Shown piece by piece: positions 12,062 through 22,846 of a stretch of DNA of 64,000 nucleotides. Each line of letters begins with the position of its first letter. Position 1 is the stretch's first letter. Position numbers and translations under genes: made by a program. Under the pieces are notes generated by a model. It searched no databases and was not told the origin of the DNA. It saw nothing but the letters and a program-made list of their open reading frames with translations. This stretch comes from Stomoxys calcitrans (Eukaryota > Arthropoda > Insecta > Diptera > Muscidae): NCBI RefSeq assembly GCF_963082655.1, contig NC_081552.1:97949592-98013591 (forward strand), in the 5' to 3' direction.

Positions 12062-12905
12062 AACAAGTAAAAGCGTGCTAAGTTCGGCCTCCACCATTGA
12101 TCGCATTTGTCAAGTTCTTTCCCGGTATCTCTTTTTAGACACACAAAGGATAAAAGAAAAGAATAGCTATGCTAATTGAATTGAGTGTTGGAGACCACAG
12201 TAGAAGTCTGTGTGTAAAATTTCAGCGAAATCGAATAAGAATTGAGCCTTTTAGGGGCTCAAAAGTTAAAATAGGGATATCGGATTATACGGGAGCTGAA
12301 TCAGGTTGAAGACCGATTCAGACCATATTTAACACGTATATTGAAGCTCATGGGAGAAGACGTGGTACAAAATTTAAGCTAAATCGAATAATAATTACGC
12401 CCTCTTGAGGCCCAACAAGTCAAGATCCCAGATCGGTTTATATGCCAGCTATATCAGGTTATACACCGATTTGAACCATATTTGGCGCAGTTGTTGGAAG
12501 TCATAATAAACACCTCATGTAAAACTTCAGCCAAATCGGATAAAAATTGCGCACTCTAGAGGCTCAAGAAGTCAAGACCCAAGATCGGCTTATATGGCAG
12601 CTATATCAAAACATGGACCGATATGGCCCATTTACAATACAAACCGACCTACACTAATAAGAAGTATTTGTGCAAAATTTCAAGCGGTCAACTTTATTCC
12701 TTCGAAAGTTAGCGTGCTTTCGACAGACAGACGGACGGACGAACAGACTGACGGACATGGCTAGATCGACTTTAAATATCATGACGATCAGGAATATATA
12801 TATATATATATACTTTATGGGGTCTTAGAGGAATATTTGGAGGATGTACAAACGGAATGAGGAAATTAGTATGCCCCCATCCTATGGTGGAGAGTATAAA
12901 AAAAA
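12062..12905 (-). mobile_element. Family A DINE-1-like element, copy A4 (3' palindrome deleted)
   Basis: Starts with AACAAGTAAAAGCGTGC, but AAGTTCGGCC runs directly into TCCACCATTGATCGC, so half of the 3' palindrome and the following TATACCC are deleted. The first units and a small middle array follow, then the GACA/GACG microsatellite at about 12722-12758, a (TA)n stretch at about 12798-12812, and the 5' end AGAGTATAAA. It interrupts B2. Confidence 0.75.
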
Positions 12906-12949
12906 AATCTGCAAAGTTTAATCAATACTATGTTCCATATAATTTAATG

Positions 12950-13335
12950 TTTGAAGATTATTTCGTGTAAATATGGACCGTGACTATGCCTAAAATGGTC
13001 CATCCGCTTTGTCCAATTTTTGCATAAATTTTTCATTGTTGTCTTCTAATACGCCAATTGAAGCGAGCTTGTCTGTAAAGACTTGAGCTTTAACATAGCC
13101 TCACAAATCGCACGATCTAGACGGCCAATTGATCGGTCCCGAACGTGAAATAAAATGTTCACCGAACTCGTCTCTCAATAAGTTGTTACACGTGCTGTGT
13201 AGCATTCGTCACCGTCTTGTTAAAACCACATGTAATGCAAGTCAAGCTCTTGCATATTGGGCAAAAAAAAGTTGGACATCATCTCACGGTAGCGCTCACC
13301 ATTCCAAGTTACGGTACGATTCGAATCATCTTTAA
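12950..13335 (-). pseudogene. DD41D-type Tc1/mariner transposase, C-terminal half, decayed
   Basis: The minus strand reads, in order, RTVTWNGERYREMMSNFFLP, DLHYMWF-QDGDECYTA (the second catalytic D block), LLRDEFGEHFISRSGPINWP, SRSCDL and then GYVKAQVFTDKLASIGVLED. These are the successive blocks of insect Tc1/mariner transposases of the DD41D type. A deletion after SRSCDL removes the segment that would hold the third catalytic residue. There are in-frame stops, and the N-terminal half is absent. The family C Helitron end at 13342 abuts it, so the Helitron landed in or next to this relic. Confidence 0.7.
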
Positions 13336-13944
13336 AGATGACTAGCTGACCCGGCCCACTCCGCTGTGACTTCTTTTACTTTATATGGAACAAAAGTTTG
13401 CTTGGAATATTTATTTTCGACAATAAGGTGTAAGGTGTAATCTGAGGTGGTCCCCCAGATTCTTGGCCCTGAAAAAATATCAGCATCGTGCTCTTCTCTC
13501 AAATACCATTTATTTAAACCCCATATTGCAATTGCCTTAAGAGGATTTTACAGGATGAGGCGTCCCCCAAACACATGACCCCAAGATAGGTTATCAAATT
13601 CGTTTTCCAATCTCAAATACCTTTCTTTTGAGCCACATATTGGCATGGTCGAAAAATTTTTGCACTTTGTGGGGTGTTTTGGGGAAGGGGTGATGCCCTA
13701 AATGCATGGTTCTCAATTTGGATACCAAATTCGTATTCTACTCCCAAATACCTTTATTTGCGATGATCAGTAAAAAATTGCTTTTTGTGGGGTATTTTGG
13801 GAAAGGGGTAGACTCCAGAAAATTGGTCCCGAAAGTGGGTATCAATTTTCGATTTACCCCCCTATACCTTTCACTTAAGCTCCAAATTGACATGATCAGT
13901 AAATATGCCCGATTTAGGGGTGTTTTGGGGATTGGGGTGGTCTA

Positions 13945-13953
13945 CCAAACACT
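13945..13953. repeat. SINE target-site duplication (left copy)
   Basis: CCAAACACT here recurs at 14269-14277. Uninterrupted family C sequence (for example near 18799) has one copy, so the pair marks the SINE insertion. Confidence 0.8.
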
Positions 13954-14268
13954 GCAAATTGCAAATTTTGCCCATGAACATTCCACTAAGGAACAGAAGT
14001 AAACTTCTCACATATCAATGAGTGAAATCCGATTCAAGTTTAAGCTCAATGATAAGGGGCCTACTTTTTATAGCCGAGTCCGAAAGGCGTGCCGCCGTGC
14101 GACACCTCTTTGAAGGGAAGTTCTACATGGCATAGTACCTCACAAATGTTGCCAGCATTAGGAGGGGAAAACCACCGCTGAAAATTTTTTTGATGGTCTC
14201 GCCAGGATTCGAACCCAGGCGTTCAGCTTCATAGGCGGACATGCTAACCTCTACGCTACGGTGGCTTC
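13954..14268 (-). mobile_element. tRNA-derived SINE inserted in family C
   Basis: On the minus strand the head has a pol III A box TAGCGTAGAGG (complement of 14248-14258) and a perfect B box GGTTCGAATCC (complement of 14205-14215), as in a tRNA gene. A tRNA-unrelated body follows that includes TATAAAAAGTAGGCCCCTTA and CACTCATTGATATGTGAGAA. The 3' tail is a short ATTTGC-type repeat. The copy is full length and bounded by a 9-bp target duplication. Reverse transcription by a LINE partner is implied by family biology. Confidence 0.8.
14205..14258 (-). promoter_or_regulatory. Internal RNA polymerase III promoter (A and B boxes) of the SINE
   Basis: The A box is at 14248-14258 and the B box at 14205-14215, with about 32 bp between them, a spacing typical of tRNA genes. 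I do not call it a tRNA because the sequence continues into a SINE body and the acceptor stem does not close. Confidence 0.7.
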
Positions 14269-15293
14269 CCAAACACTAAGCCCTGAAAAAATATTAGCAA
14301 CATATTCTATTCTCATATAACTATATATCATTTATTTGAACCCCGTATTGCGATTGGCCTCAAAATTGGATATCAAATTCGTTTTCAAATCTCATTTAAG
14401 CTCCTTATTGCAAAAGTCAGCAAATATGTCCGGTTTGGGGTATTGACCCTAAAAACTATGAATATTTAGTTCCACTCTCTTAAAGACTCAAATTGTCTTG
14501 GTGAGCAAATACGAACTATTTGAGGGTTGTTATGGTGGTGGGACGTCCGCTAGACAGTTGGCCCCTAATGTTGATATCAGATACGTGGTCTACTCCCGCA
14601 TACCTTTAATTTGCGCCTCATATTTCCATGTCGGCAAACATGACCAGCTTGGGAGGTGTTTTGGGGAATTGGCGGCCACTCATTGAGTTGGCCTTGAAAA
14701 TGTATATCGGATTCGTGTTCCACTTTAAAAACCCTTTTATTTGAGCCTCATATTGCAATTGGCAGAAAATTTATACTATTTGGGTGGTGTTGTGGGGGTG
14801 GGGTTGCACCATAGACACTTTTCCCAAATATTGATATCAAATTCGTGCTTTACTCCCAAAGACCTCTCATTTGAGCCCCATATTGCTATGGTCGTAAATC
14901 TGTCCCCTTTGGGGGTTGTTTTTGGTGAGAGGCGGCACCCAAACACCTGGTCTCATATTTGGATATCAGATTCGTATTCTACATTCAAATACCTTTTATT
15001 TAAGCCCCATATTCCCATGGTCAGGATATCACATTCGTATTCTACTTGCATATACCTTTCATTTGAGTCCCATATTGCCATGGTCGGTAAATATGTCCTA
15101 TTTAGGGGTGTTTTGTGGCTTGGGGTGGTCCTCATAGCACTTGGTCCGACAATTGGATATCAGATACGTTTACTTATCCCAAATACCTTTCATTTGAGTC
15201 CCATATTGTCGAGATTGGTCTAAATATATGTTTGGTAGGTTTTAGGGTTGGGCAGCCCCCCTAGGTATCCCATCCGAAATGTGGATACCAAAT

Positions 15294-16484
15294 TTTTATA
15301 CCCTCCACCATAAGATGGGGGGTATACTAATTTCGTCATTCTGATTGTAACTACTCGAAATATTCGTCTGAGACCCCATAAAGTATATATATTCTTGATC
15401 GTCGTGAAATTTTATGTCGATCTAGCCATGTCCGTCCGTCTGTCCGTCCGTCCTTCCGTCCGTCTGTCTGTCCAAAGCACGCTAACTTCCGAAGGAGTAA
15501 AGCTAGCCGCTTGAAATTTTGCACAAATACTTCTTATTAGTGTAGGTCGGTTTGTATTGTAAACGGGCCATATCGGTCCATGTTTTGATATAGCTGCCAT
15601 ATAAACCGATCTTATGCCTTGACTTCTTGAGCCTCTAGCGTGCGCAATTCTTATCCGATTGGGATGAAATTTAACACGACGTGTTTCGATGTTATATCCA
15701 ACAACTGTGCAAAGTATGGTTGAAATCGGTTCATAACCTGATATAGCTGCCATATAAACCGATCTGGGGTCTTGACTTCTTGAGCCTCTAGAGTGCGCAA
15801 TTCTTATCCGATTGGAATGAAATTTTGTACGACGTGTTTTGTTACGATATCCAACAACTGTGCCTCGTATGGTTCAAATTGGTTCATAACCTTATATAGC
15901 TGTCATATAAACCGATCTTGGGTCTTGAGTTCTTGAGCCTCTAGCGTGCGCAATTCTTATCCAATTTGAATGAATTTTGGCACGTAGTATTTTGTTATGA
16001 TATCCAACAACTGTGCCAAATATCGTTCAAAGCGGTTCATAACCTGATATAGCTGCCATATAAACCGATCTGGGATCTTGACTTCTTGAGCCTCTAGAGG
16101 TCGCAATTATTATCCGATTTGCCTGAAATTTTGTACGACGGATTCTTTCATGACCATCAACATACGTGTTTATTATTGCCTGAATCGGTCCATAGCCCGA
16201 TACAGCTCCCATATAAATCGATCTCTCTATTTTATTTTTGAGCTCACAAAGAGCGCAATTCTTATTCGAATTGGCTGACATTTTACACAGGTCTATAACC
16301 TATAATTTAATTGTGGTCCAAACCGGACCATATCTTGATATCGCTCTAATAGCAGAGCAAATCTTTTCTTATATCCTTTTTTTTGCCTAAGAAGAGATGC
16401 CGGGAAAAGAACTCGACAAATGCGATCCATGGTGGAGGGTATATAAGATTCGGCCCGGTCGAACTTAGCACGCTTTTACTTGTT
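15294..16484 (+). mobile_element. Family A DINE-1-like element, copy A5, inserted in family C
   Basis: Complete: 5' TTTTTATACCCTCC, microsatellite at about 15430-15471, about four 153-bp units plus the end-specific units, and palindrome TTCGGCCCGGTCGAA near 16449 before CTTTTACTTGTT. The flanks CCAAATTT and ATTTTTAGGG join exactly in the uninterrupted C sequence at 37338-37350. The insertion is therefore precise, with no obvious target duplication, as expected for Helentron-type elements. Confidence 0.85.
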
Positions 16485-16638
16485 ATTTTTAGGGTACTAT
16501 ATGAGTGCACACAAAATTTCGCTTAAATCGCACCACCTATCTCCGAGATCTGTCGTTTCTGAAAATTAGGGTAAGGGGGAGGGTCCGCCCCCCTTCAGAT
16601 ATCAAAGACCACGGGGTCATTATGCAACATCTGAACCG

Positions 16639-17152
16639 AAGTCAAGTCCCCAATCTGTTTATATGACAACTATATCAGGTTAGGAACCGATTTGAACCAT
16701 ACTTAGCACAGTTGTTGGTTATCATAACAAAACACGTGGTGCAAAATTTCATTTAAATCGGATAAGAATTGCGCTCTCTAGAGGCTTAAGAATTCAAGAC
16801 CCAAGATCGGTTTATATGGCAGCTATATCAGGTTATGGACCGATTTGAACCATACTTGGCACAGTTGTTGGATATCATAACAAAACACGCCGTGCAAACC
16901 TTTATCCCAATCGTATAAGAATTACGCACTCTAGAGGGTCATGAAGTCAAGACCCAGATCGGTTTATATGGCAGCTATATCAGGTTATGGACCGATTTAA
17001 ACCATACTTGGCACAATTGTTGAATATCGGTCTATAGCCCGATACAGCTCCCATATAAATCGATATCTCTATTTTACTTCTTGAGCCCCCAAATGGTGCA
17101 ATTCTTATTCGAATTGCTTTTACGTGCAATTCTTAGCACGCTTTTACTTGTT
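16639..17152 (+). mobile_element. Family A fragment, copy A6 (5' half missing)
   Basis: Starts inside the array (AAGTCAAGTCCCCAATC) with units in both orientations of divergence, and ends in TTAGCACGCTTTTACTTG. The segment holding the 3' palindrome is deleted. Unit orientation on the left (GTTTATATGACAACTATATC) is that of a minus-strand copy, whereas the end is that of a plus-strand copy. The fragment is therefore likely a fusion of two A copies. Confidence 0.55.
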
Positions 17153-17156
17153 TTCT

Positions 17157-17510
17157 TTTAATTGGCTATAACAGAATATTTGTTCCACTAGCCGAACGTA
17201 GAATACCATTCCAAGCGCCTCGATCTTCTGCGCTCATTCTAAAATCTCTGACACCAAGTTTCGAGGTGTCTCCCACAACTTGATCTTTCCATCGGGTTTT
17301 TGGTCTTCCCGGTTTGCGTGTACCTCCGTGTTTGCCTTGAAAAGACTTCTTTGCCGGAGCTTCTTCATCCATTCTGACAACATGACCTAGCCAACTCAGC
17401 CGTTGTATTTTGGTGCGTGTAACTATGCTATCGTCGTCATACAGCTAATAAAGCTCGTGGTTCATACGTCGCCTATATTCTCCGTTAACGCAAACTGATC
17501 CATATATCTT
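17157..17510 (-). pseudogene. RTE-like non-LTR retrotransposon, ORF2 C-terminus
   Basis: Continuous minus-strand frame: KIYGSVCVNGEYRRRMNHEL, then one TAG stop, LYDDDSIVTRTKIQRLSWLG, HVVRMDEEAPAKKSFQG, GRPKTRWKDQVVGD, KLGVRDFRMSAEDRGAW. The LGH..RM...P and GRP..RW.D blocks are the typical C-terminal tail of RTE-like and related insect ORF2 proteins. Only one nonsense codon interrupts about 115 codons, so it is younger than the fragment at 862. RT and endonuclease domains are missing. Confidence 0.7.
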
Positions 17511-17516
17511 GGGAAA

Positions 17517-17745
17517 CCCACCACCATGGATTTTGCTGAAATATGAGAGCTATATCTAGTTATTGACCGAAGTAGACTTCAGCTAAATCGCATGAAACTT
17601 GAGGCTTCAGGGGGCTCAAGAAGTCAAATCGGGAGATCGGTTTATATGGGAGCTATATCAGGTTCTTGCCCGATATGGACCGTACAGTTGTTGGACGTCA
17701 TAACAGAACCCTATGTTCAAAATTTCAGGCAAATCGGACAAGGCA
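17517..17745 (-). repeat. Divergent DINE-1-like variant (family E) fragment
   Basis: Reads CCCACCACCATGGATTTTGC next to the usual array motifs AAATCGGGAGATCGG, TTTATATGGGAGCTATATC and TTGTTGGACGTCATAACAGA. The near-end sequence differs from both A and B. The same variant end occurs at 53694. No microsatellite or 5' end is present. Confidence 0.55.
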
Positions 17746-17779
17746 TTCATCCAGCGTGTTGGATGGACGATCGATCCGT

Positions 17780-18105
17780 GGAGAATAAATAGATTCGGAT
17801 CATTACCTTGTTGCAGCAGAGGTTCGCACCAGTTTGAGTATGGCGAGAAAAGTATGATCTGACACTGCACGGAAGCTGGACATTGAAAAGCTTCAAACAC
17901 AACAGATGGAAACGGCATACTCCACTCGACTGACCCAACTGGTTGATGACGGCACTCCTTGTCCCAATGATATAACGGCCCCGTGATACTCCATTGACCA
18001 CTCTATGGAAAATGGCGCAAAATCCGCACATGTATACCGGAAACCTCCTCCAAGAAACACATGGTACGACCAAAAGTGTGCAGATGCTACTGAAGCCAAA
18101 TGCTA
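17780..18105 (+). pseudogene. RTE-like non-LTR retrotransposon, endonuclease/RT linker fragment
   Basis: The plus-strand frame reads SDHYLVAAEVRTSLSMARKV, stop, SDTARKLDIEKLQTQQMETA, YSTRLTQLVDDGTPCPNDI and PPPRNTWYDQKCADATEA. SDHYLV is the end of the APE-type endonuclease domain, and the rest matches the linker before RT in insect RTE-like ORF2. Two stops are present. It may belong to the same element family as the opposite-strand C-terminus at 17157, but the opposite orientation excludes a single simple insertion. Confidence 0.65.
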
Positions 18106-18125
18106 TCAGTAGTAAATGCTATCAG

Positions 18126-19706
18126 TATGGAACAAAAGTTTCCTTGGAATATTTATTTTCGACAATAAAAGATCTTTTAGTGAAATACCATGCTAACTTG
18201 ACTAACAGTTTAACAATATGAGTGCCTGTCTGCCTGTTGTCTGAATCCTATATAATCTTTATTGGTCTACGAATTTAAGTTTGGATGTAAGGTGTACTCC
18301 ACTCTTAAAATACTTTATTTTAGACCGATATTCCCATGATGTCTAATTTAGTGGTGTTTTCGGGGGAGACGTGGTCCCCCAGATACTTGGCCCTGAAAAA
18401 ATATCCGCATCGTGCTCTTCTCTAAAATACCATTTATTTGAACCCCATATTGCCATTGGCTTAAGAGGAGTTTACAGGATGAAGCGTCCCCCAAACACAT
18501 GGCCCCAAAATGGGTTATCAAATTAGTTTTCTAATCTCAAATACCTTTCATTCGAGCCACATATTGGCATGGTCGACAAATGTTAACCCTTTTGGGGATG
18601 GGGTGATGCCCTAAATACACGGTCCTAGATTTGGATATCAAATGCGTATTTTGGGAAAGGGGTAGACCCCCAGAAAATTGGTCCCGAAAATGGGTATCAA
18701 TTCTTGCTCTACTCCCCTATACCTTTCATTTAAGCTCCACATTGACATAGTCGGTAAATATGCCCGATTAAGGGGTGTTTTGGGTATTGGGCTGGTTCCC
18801 CAAACACTAAGCCCTGAAAATATATTATTGTAGCAACGTGCTCTATTCTCATATATCTATTTATCATTTATCTTTAACGCCATATTGCCATTGCCCTCAA
18901 AATTGGGAATCAAATTCGTTTTCTAATCTCATTTAAACTCCTTATTGCAAAAGTCAGCAAATATGTCCGGTTGCGGTGTTGGCCCTAAAAACTATGAATA
19001 TTTAGTTCCACTCTCTTTAAGACCCAAATTGTCTTGCTGAGCAAATATGTCCTATTTGGGGGTTGTTGTGGTGGTGGGACGTCCGCTAGGCAGTTGGCCC
19101 CTAAAGTTGATATCAGATAGGTGGTCTACTCCCACATACCTTTAATTTGAGCCCCATATTTCCATAGTCGGCAAACATGAGCGGCTTGAGGGGTGTTTTG
19201 TGGGATGAGCGGCCACTCAGTGAGTTGGCCTTGAAAATATATATCGGATTCGTGTTCCACTTTCAAAGCCCTCTTACTTGAACCTTATATTGCAATAGTC
19301 AGAAAATACTTCCTATTTGGGTGGTGTTGTGGCGGTGGGGTGGCCGCATAGACTATTTTCCCGAATATTGATACCAAATTCGTGCTTTACTCCCAAAGAT
19401 CTTTCATTTGAGCCCCATATTGCTATGGTCGTAAATTTTTCCCCTTTGGGGGATGTTTTTAGTAAGAGAGGCCCCCCATACACTTGGTCCCATATTTGGA
19501 TATCAGATTCGTATTCTACATTCAAATACCTTTTATTTAAGCCCCATATTCCCCTGGTCAGTACATAAGTCCTGTTTGGGGGGTTGTTTTGCGGAAGGGG
19601 TGGACCCCTTGAAACGTGGTCCCACATTTGGATATCAGATTCGTATTCGGGAGAGTCCGCCCCCCCTTCAAATATGAAAAAATGTAGTACCCTGTTTTCA
19701 CTTGTA
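18126..19706 (-). mobile_element. Family C Helitron-like element, copy C2 (both ends truncated)
   Basis: Begins in the 3' subterminal block (GGAACAAAAGTTTCCTTGG, TTTATTTTCGACAATAAA) but lacks the CTAG terminus, because the retrotransposon fragment ends here. The body has the CATTTGAGCCCCATATTG units (19408 and 19537, 129 bp apart). It ends in the GGGAGAGTCCGCCCCCC segment before the family A fragment. Confidence 0.6.
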
Positions 19707-20004
19707 CATTCTGATTGTAACTACTCGAAATATTCGTCTGAGACCCCATAAAGTATAAATATTCTCGATCGTCGCGACAGTTTATGTCGATCTGGCCATG
19801 TCCGCCCGTCTGTCCGTCCGTCCGTCCGTCTGTCTGTCGAAAGCACGCTAAATTCCGGAGGAGTAAAGCTAGCCGCTTGAAATTTTGCACAAATACTTCT
19901 TATTAGTGTAGGTCGATTGGTATTGTAAATGGATCATATCGGTCCATGTTTTGATATAGCTGCCATATAAACCGATCTTAGGTCCTGACTTCTTGATCCT
20001 CAAA
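19707..20004 (+). mobile_element. Family A 5' fragment
   Basis: Starts within the 5' module (CATTCTGATTGTAACTACTCG), keeps the core, the GTCC/GTCT microsatellite at about 19801-19840 and the first unit, and then switches to family B units at about 20005. The first 40 bp of the element are missing. Confidence 0.65.
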
Positions 20005-20702
20005 ATCCTTCGCCAATTTAGATCAGCTCGGTCCAGATTTGGATATAGCTGGCATATAGACCGATCCGCCGATTAAGGCAGATCGGACTATATCTGATTT
20101 TGCTGAAATTCTGGACAGTGAGTTGTCTTAGGTCCTTCGACATCCTTCGTCAAATTGGACCAGATCGGTGCAGATTTGAGTATAGCTGCCATGTAGACCG
20201 ATCTCTCGGTTTAAGGTTTTGGGCCCATAAAAGGCACTTTTATTGTCCGATTTCGCCGAGATTTGGGACAGTGCGTTGTGTAAGGCTTTTTGACATTTTT
20301 CTGCAATTTGGCCCAAATCAGTCCAGATTTGGATATAGCTGCCATGTAGACCGATATCTCGATTTAAAGTCTTGGTTACATTAAAGGCGCATTTAAAATC
20401 CGATTTCACTGAAATTTGACACAGTGACTTATGATAGACTTTTCGATATCCGTGTTGTTTATGGTTCAGATCGGTTTATTTTTTGATATAGCTACTAAAG
20501 GACCAATAATTTGTTGTATACAATTGAACATTGACTTGTACCGATTAGTATTTGGTTCAAATCGGAACATTTTTCGATATAACTGCTATGGGACAAGGTA
20601 TGCAATTCACACCGGATTTTGATGAAAGGTAGTTTACATATATAATCGAGTTGGTGGGTATCCAAAGTTCGGCCCGGCCAACTTAACGCCTTTTTACTTG
20701 TT
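20005..20702 (+). mobile_element. Family B DINE-1-like element, copy B3 (3' half)
   Basis: Units with GATTTGGATATAGCTGCCAT at about 153-bp spacing lead to an intact 3' module: GGTGGGTATCCAAAGTTCGG, a slightly mutated GGCC palindrome and CTTTTTACTTGTT at the end. The 5' module is absent and replaced by the family A fragment, making an A-B chimera that could reflect recombination between related arrays. Confidence 0.7.
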
Positions 20703-21497
20703 TGATATCGGAAGGGGGGCGTACCCTCCCCCTTACCCTAAAAGTACGACCCCAAAATAAAAGTGGTCCGATCGGGACAATATGGGACTCAAATGAAAGG
20801 TAGTCGGGAGTAGACTACGAATTTCATACAAAAAATTGGATCCAAGTAACGTGGGGCCGCTCCAACCTCAAAATCCATTAAAATAGGTTTATTGGACGAT
20901 AATGGCAACATGGGACTCAAATGAAAGGTATTCGGGAGTAGATACGAAAATGGTCAGGAAGGGGGAAAAGGCATTTTGGTTTGTTGATATTGGAATGGGC
21001 GGAACCACTCCCGTTAGCCCAAAAACACCACTTAATATCAAAAGTGGACCGATAAGGTTAATATTGGTATCAAATGAAAGGTATTGGAAAGTAAAATACG
21101 AATATGGCATTGAAAATTGGGATCAAGTATGCGAGGGTTTGGGGTTGGACGACCCCAAAAACTCCCCCAAATTAACATATCGGACGTAAATATCAATATG
21201 GGGCTCAAATGAAAGGTATACGGGACTAGAATTTATGCTCAAGTGGCAGATGGTGGGAGGCGCACAATTCTCCTGTAGATGCCTCCCAGTAAACGGCTGT
21301 ATACACCAATTATGACAATATGGGGTTAAATTAAAAGTATAAGATTTTGGACTGCGAATACGATAGCTTTATTCTGTTCATATATTTAGCGGACCACCTC
21401 ACACCAAACAGTTGATAAATTATAAGAACTGTCGCCACCGGCAAATTAGTTCTACACCACTGGGAATCGTTTTAATATGGCAATTTGATTTAATTTA
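20703..21497 (+). mobile_element. Family C Helitron-like element, copy C3 (fragment)
   Basis: Contains the plus-orientation C body: CCCTTACCCTAAAAGTACG, repeated CAATATGGGACTCAAATGAA at 20784 and 20910, and GGGGCTCAAATGAAAGGTAT. It ends in TTTGATTTAATTTAAA, where A7 begins. The last 80 bp match the stretch at 50870-50965 in copy C9. Confidence 0.55.
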
Positions 21498-21893
21498 AAC
21501 AAGTAAAGCGTGCTAAGTTCGGCCGGGCAGATTCTTATATCATCATGGATCGCATTTGTCGAGTTCTTTTCCCAGCATCTCTTCTTAGGCAAAAAAGGAT
21601 ATAAGAAAAGATTTGCTCTGCTATTAGAGCGATATCAAGGTATGGCCCGGTTTGGACCACAATTAAATTATATGTTGGAAACCTGTGTAAAATGTCAGCC
21701 AATTCGAATGAGAATTGCGCCCTTTGGGGCCTCAAGAAGTGAAATAGAGAGATCGATTTATATGGGAGCTGTACCGGGTTATGTTGATGGTCATGAGAGA
21801 ATCCGACGTACAAAATTTCAGGCACATCGGATAGTAATTGCGACCTCTAGAGACCCAAAAGTCAAAATCCCAGATCGGTTTATATCGCAGCTA

Positions 21894-22846
21894 ATGGGTT
21901 GCCTAAAAAGTAATTGCGGACTTTTTAAAAGAAAGTAAATGCATTTTTAATAAAACTTAGAATGAACTTTAATCATATATATAATTACCATTTTGTTCGA
22001 TAACCTCTTACCATCTTCCTGGCAAATTTATTTATTCCACGCTCATAGAACTTCTGGCCTTTATCTGCAAAAAACTGAACCAAGTGCGATTTTATAGCCT
22101 CATCATTGCCGAAAGTTTTACCATTTAAGGAGTTCTGCAAAGATCGAAATAAATGGTAGTCTGATGGTGCAAGGTCAGGGCTATATGGTGGATGCATCAA
22201 AAGTTCCCAGCCAAGCTCACTCAGTTTTTGGCGAGTGACCAAAGATGTGTGCGGTCTAGCGTTGTCCTGGTGGAATATGACACCTTTACGATTGACCAAT
22301 TCTGGTCGCTTCTCCTTGATGGCTGTATTCAATTTGTCCAATTGTTGACAGTAAATATCCGAATTGATCGTTTGGTTCCTTGGAAGGAGCTCAAAATATA
22401 CCACACCCTTCCAATCCCACCAAACAGACAGCATAACCTACTTTTGGTGGATATCAGCCTTTGAAGTGGCTTGAGCTGGTTCACCATGCTTGGACCATGA
22501 TCGTTTTCGACTAACGTTGTTGTAAACAATCCATTTTTCATCTCCAGTTATGATTCGTTTTAAAAACGGATCGAATTCATTGCGTTTAAGGTGCATATCA
22601 CAAGCGTTGATTCGGTTTGTTAAATGAATTTCTTTCAATACATGTGGTACCCATATTAAAATTGACGCCAAACAAACAAATGTAAACAAAATTTCGCGCA
22701 CTTTTTTTCTAAAGCAAGCTAAAAGTAACAGCTGATAACTGACAGAAGAAAGAATGCAATTACAAAGTCACAAGCCGTTGAAAAAATTTGTCAACGCCGA
22801 TTTTATTACTGCTATATTACCGACAATTACTTTTTGGGCAACCCAA
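21894..22846 (-). mobile_element. mariner element, internally deleted, copy 1 (953 bp)
   Basis: Terminal inverted repeats are ATGGGTTGCCTAAAAAGTAA (left) and the complement TTGGGTTGCCCAAAAAGTAA (right). TA dinucleotides flank them (21892-21893 and 22847-22848), as expected for Tc1/mariner. Full-length mariners are about 1.3 kb, so about 300 bp are missing, from the N-terminal DNA-binding region of the transposase. A premature stop also lies in the remaining frame, so it is non-autonomous. Confidence 0.9.
21985..22701 (-). pseudogene. mariner transposase, DD34D, N-terminally deleted with one stop
   Basis: The minus-strand frame contains WVPHVLKEIHLTNR, ITGDEKWIVYNN (first catalytic Asp), then a TAG at 22438-22440, MLSVWWDWKGVVYFELLPRN, FHQDNARPHTS (second Asp) and HPPYSPDLAPSDYHLF (third Asp). 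There are 34 residues between the second and third Asp, the mariner DD34D signature. The two open stretches are in the same frame, so the defect is a single amber codon at a position that is usually Lys. The helix-turn-helix domain is deleted, and the first codons (from a GTG near 22701) are fused upstream sequence. Confidence 0.9.

Larger units (their letters stand above)
13342..16638 (-). mobile_element. Family C Helitron-like element, copy C1, with nested SINE and A5
   Basis: The 3' end on the minus strand is GGGCCGGGTCAGCTAG ending at 13342, followed by T, as canonical Helitrons end (CTRR, inserted between A and T). The body contains repeats of about 130 bp with CATTTGAGCCCCATATTG landmarks (14871, 15000; 15063, 15194). 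The 5' portion (GGTACTATATGAGTGC, GTCTCCGAGATC-like, TGAAAATTAGGG) lies at 16485-16638 and is cut off before the TTTG-rich start by family A sequence. It is interrupted by a SINE at 13954 and by A5 at 15294. No Rep/helicase is encoded, so it is non-autonomous. Confidence 0.65.

Noticed and set aside
14185..14268. Possible tRNA gene on the minus strand
   Set aside because: A and B boxes are present, but the sequence continues into a dispersed body with a tail and target duplication, so it is a SINE head.
22192..22464. 90-codon plus-strand frame, repeated identically at 23339-23611
   Set aside because: It is the antisense shadow of the mariner transposase.
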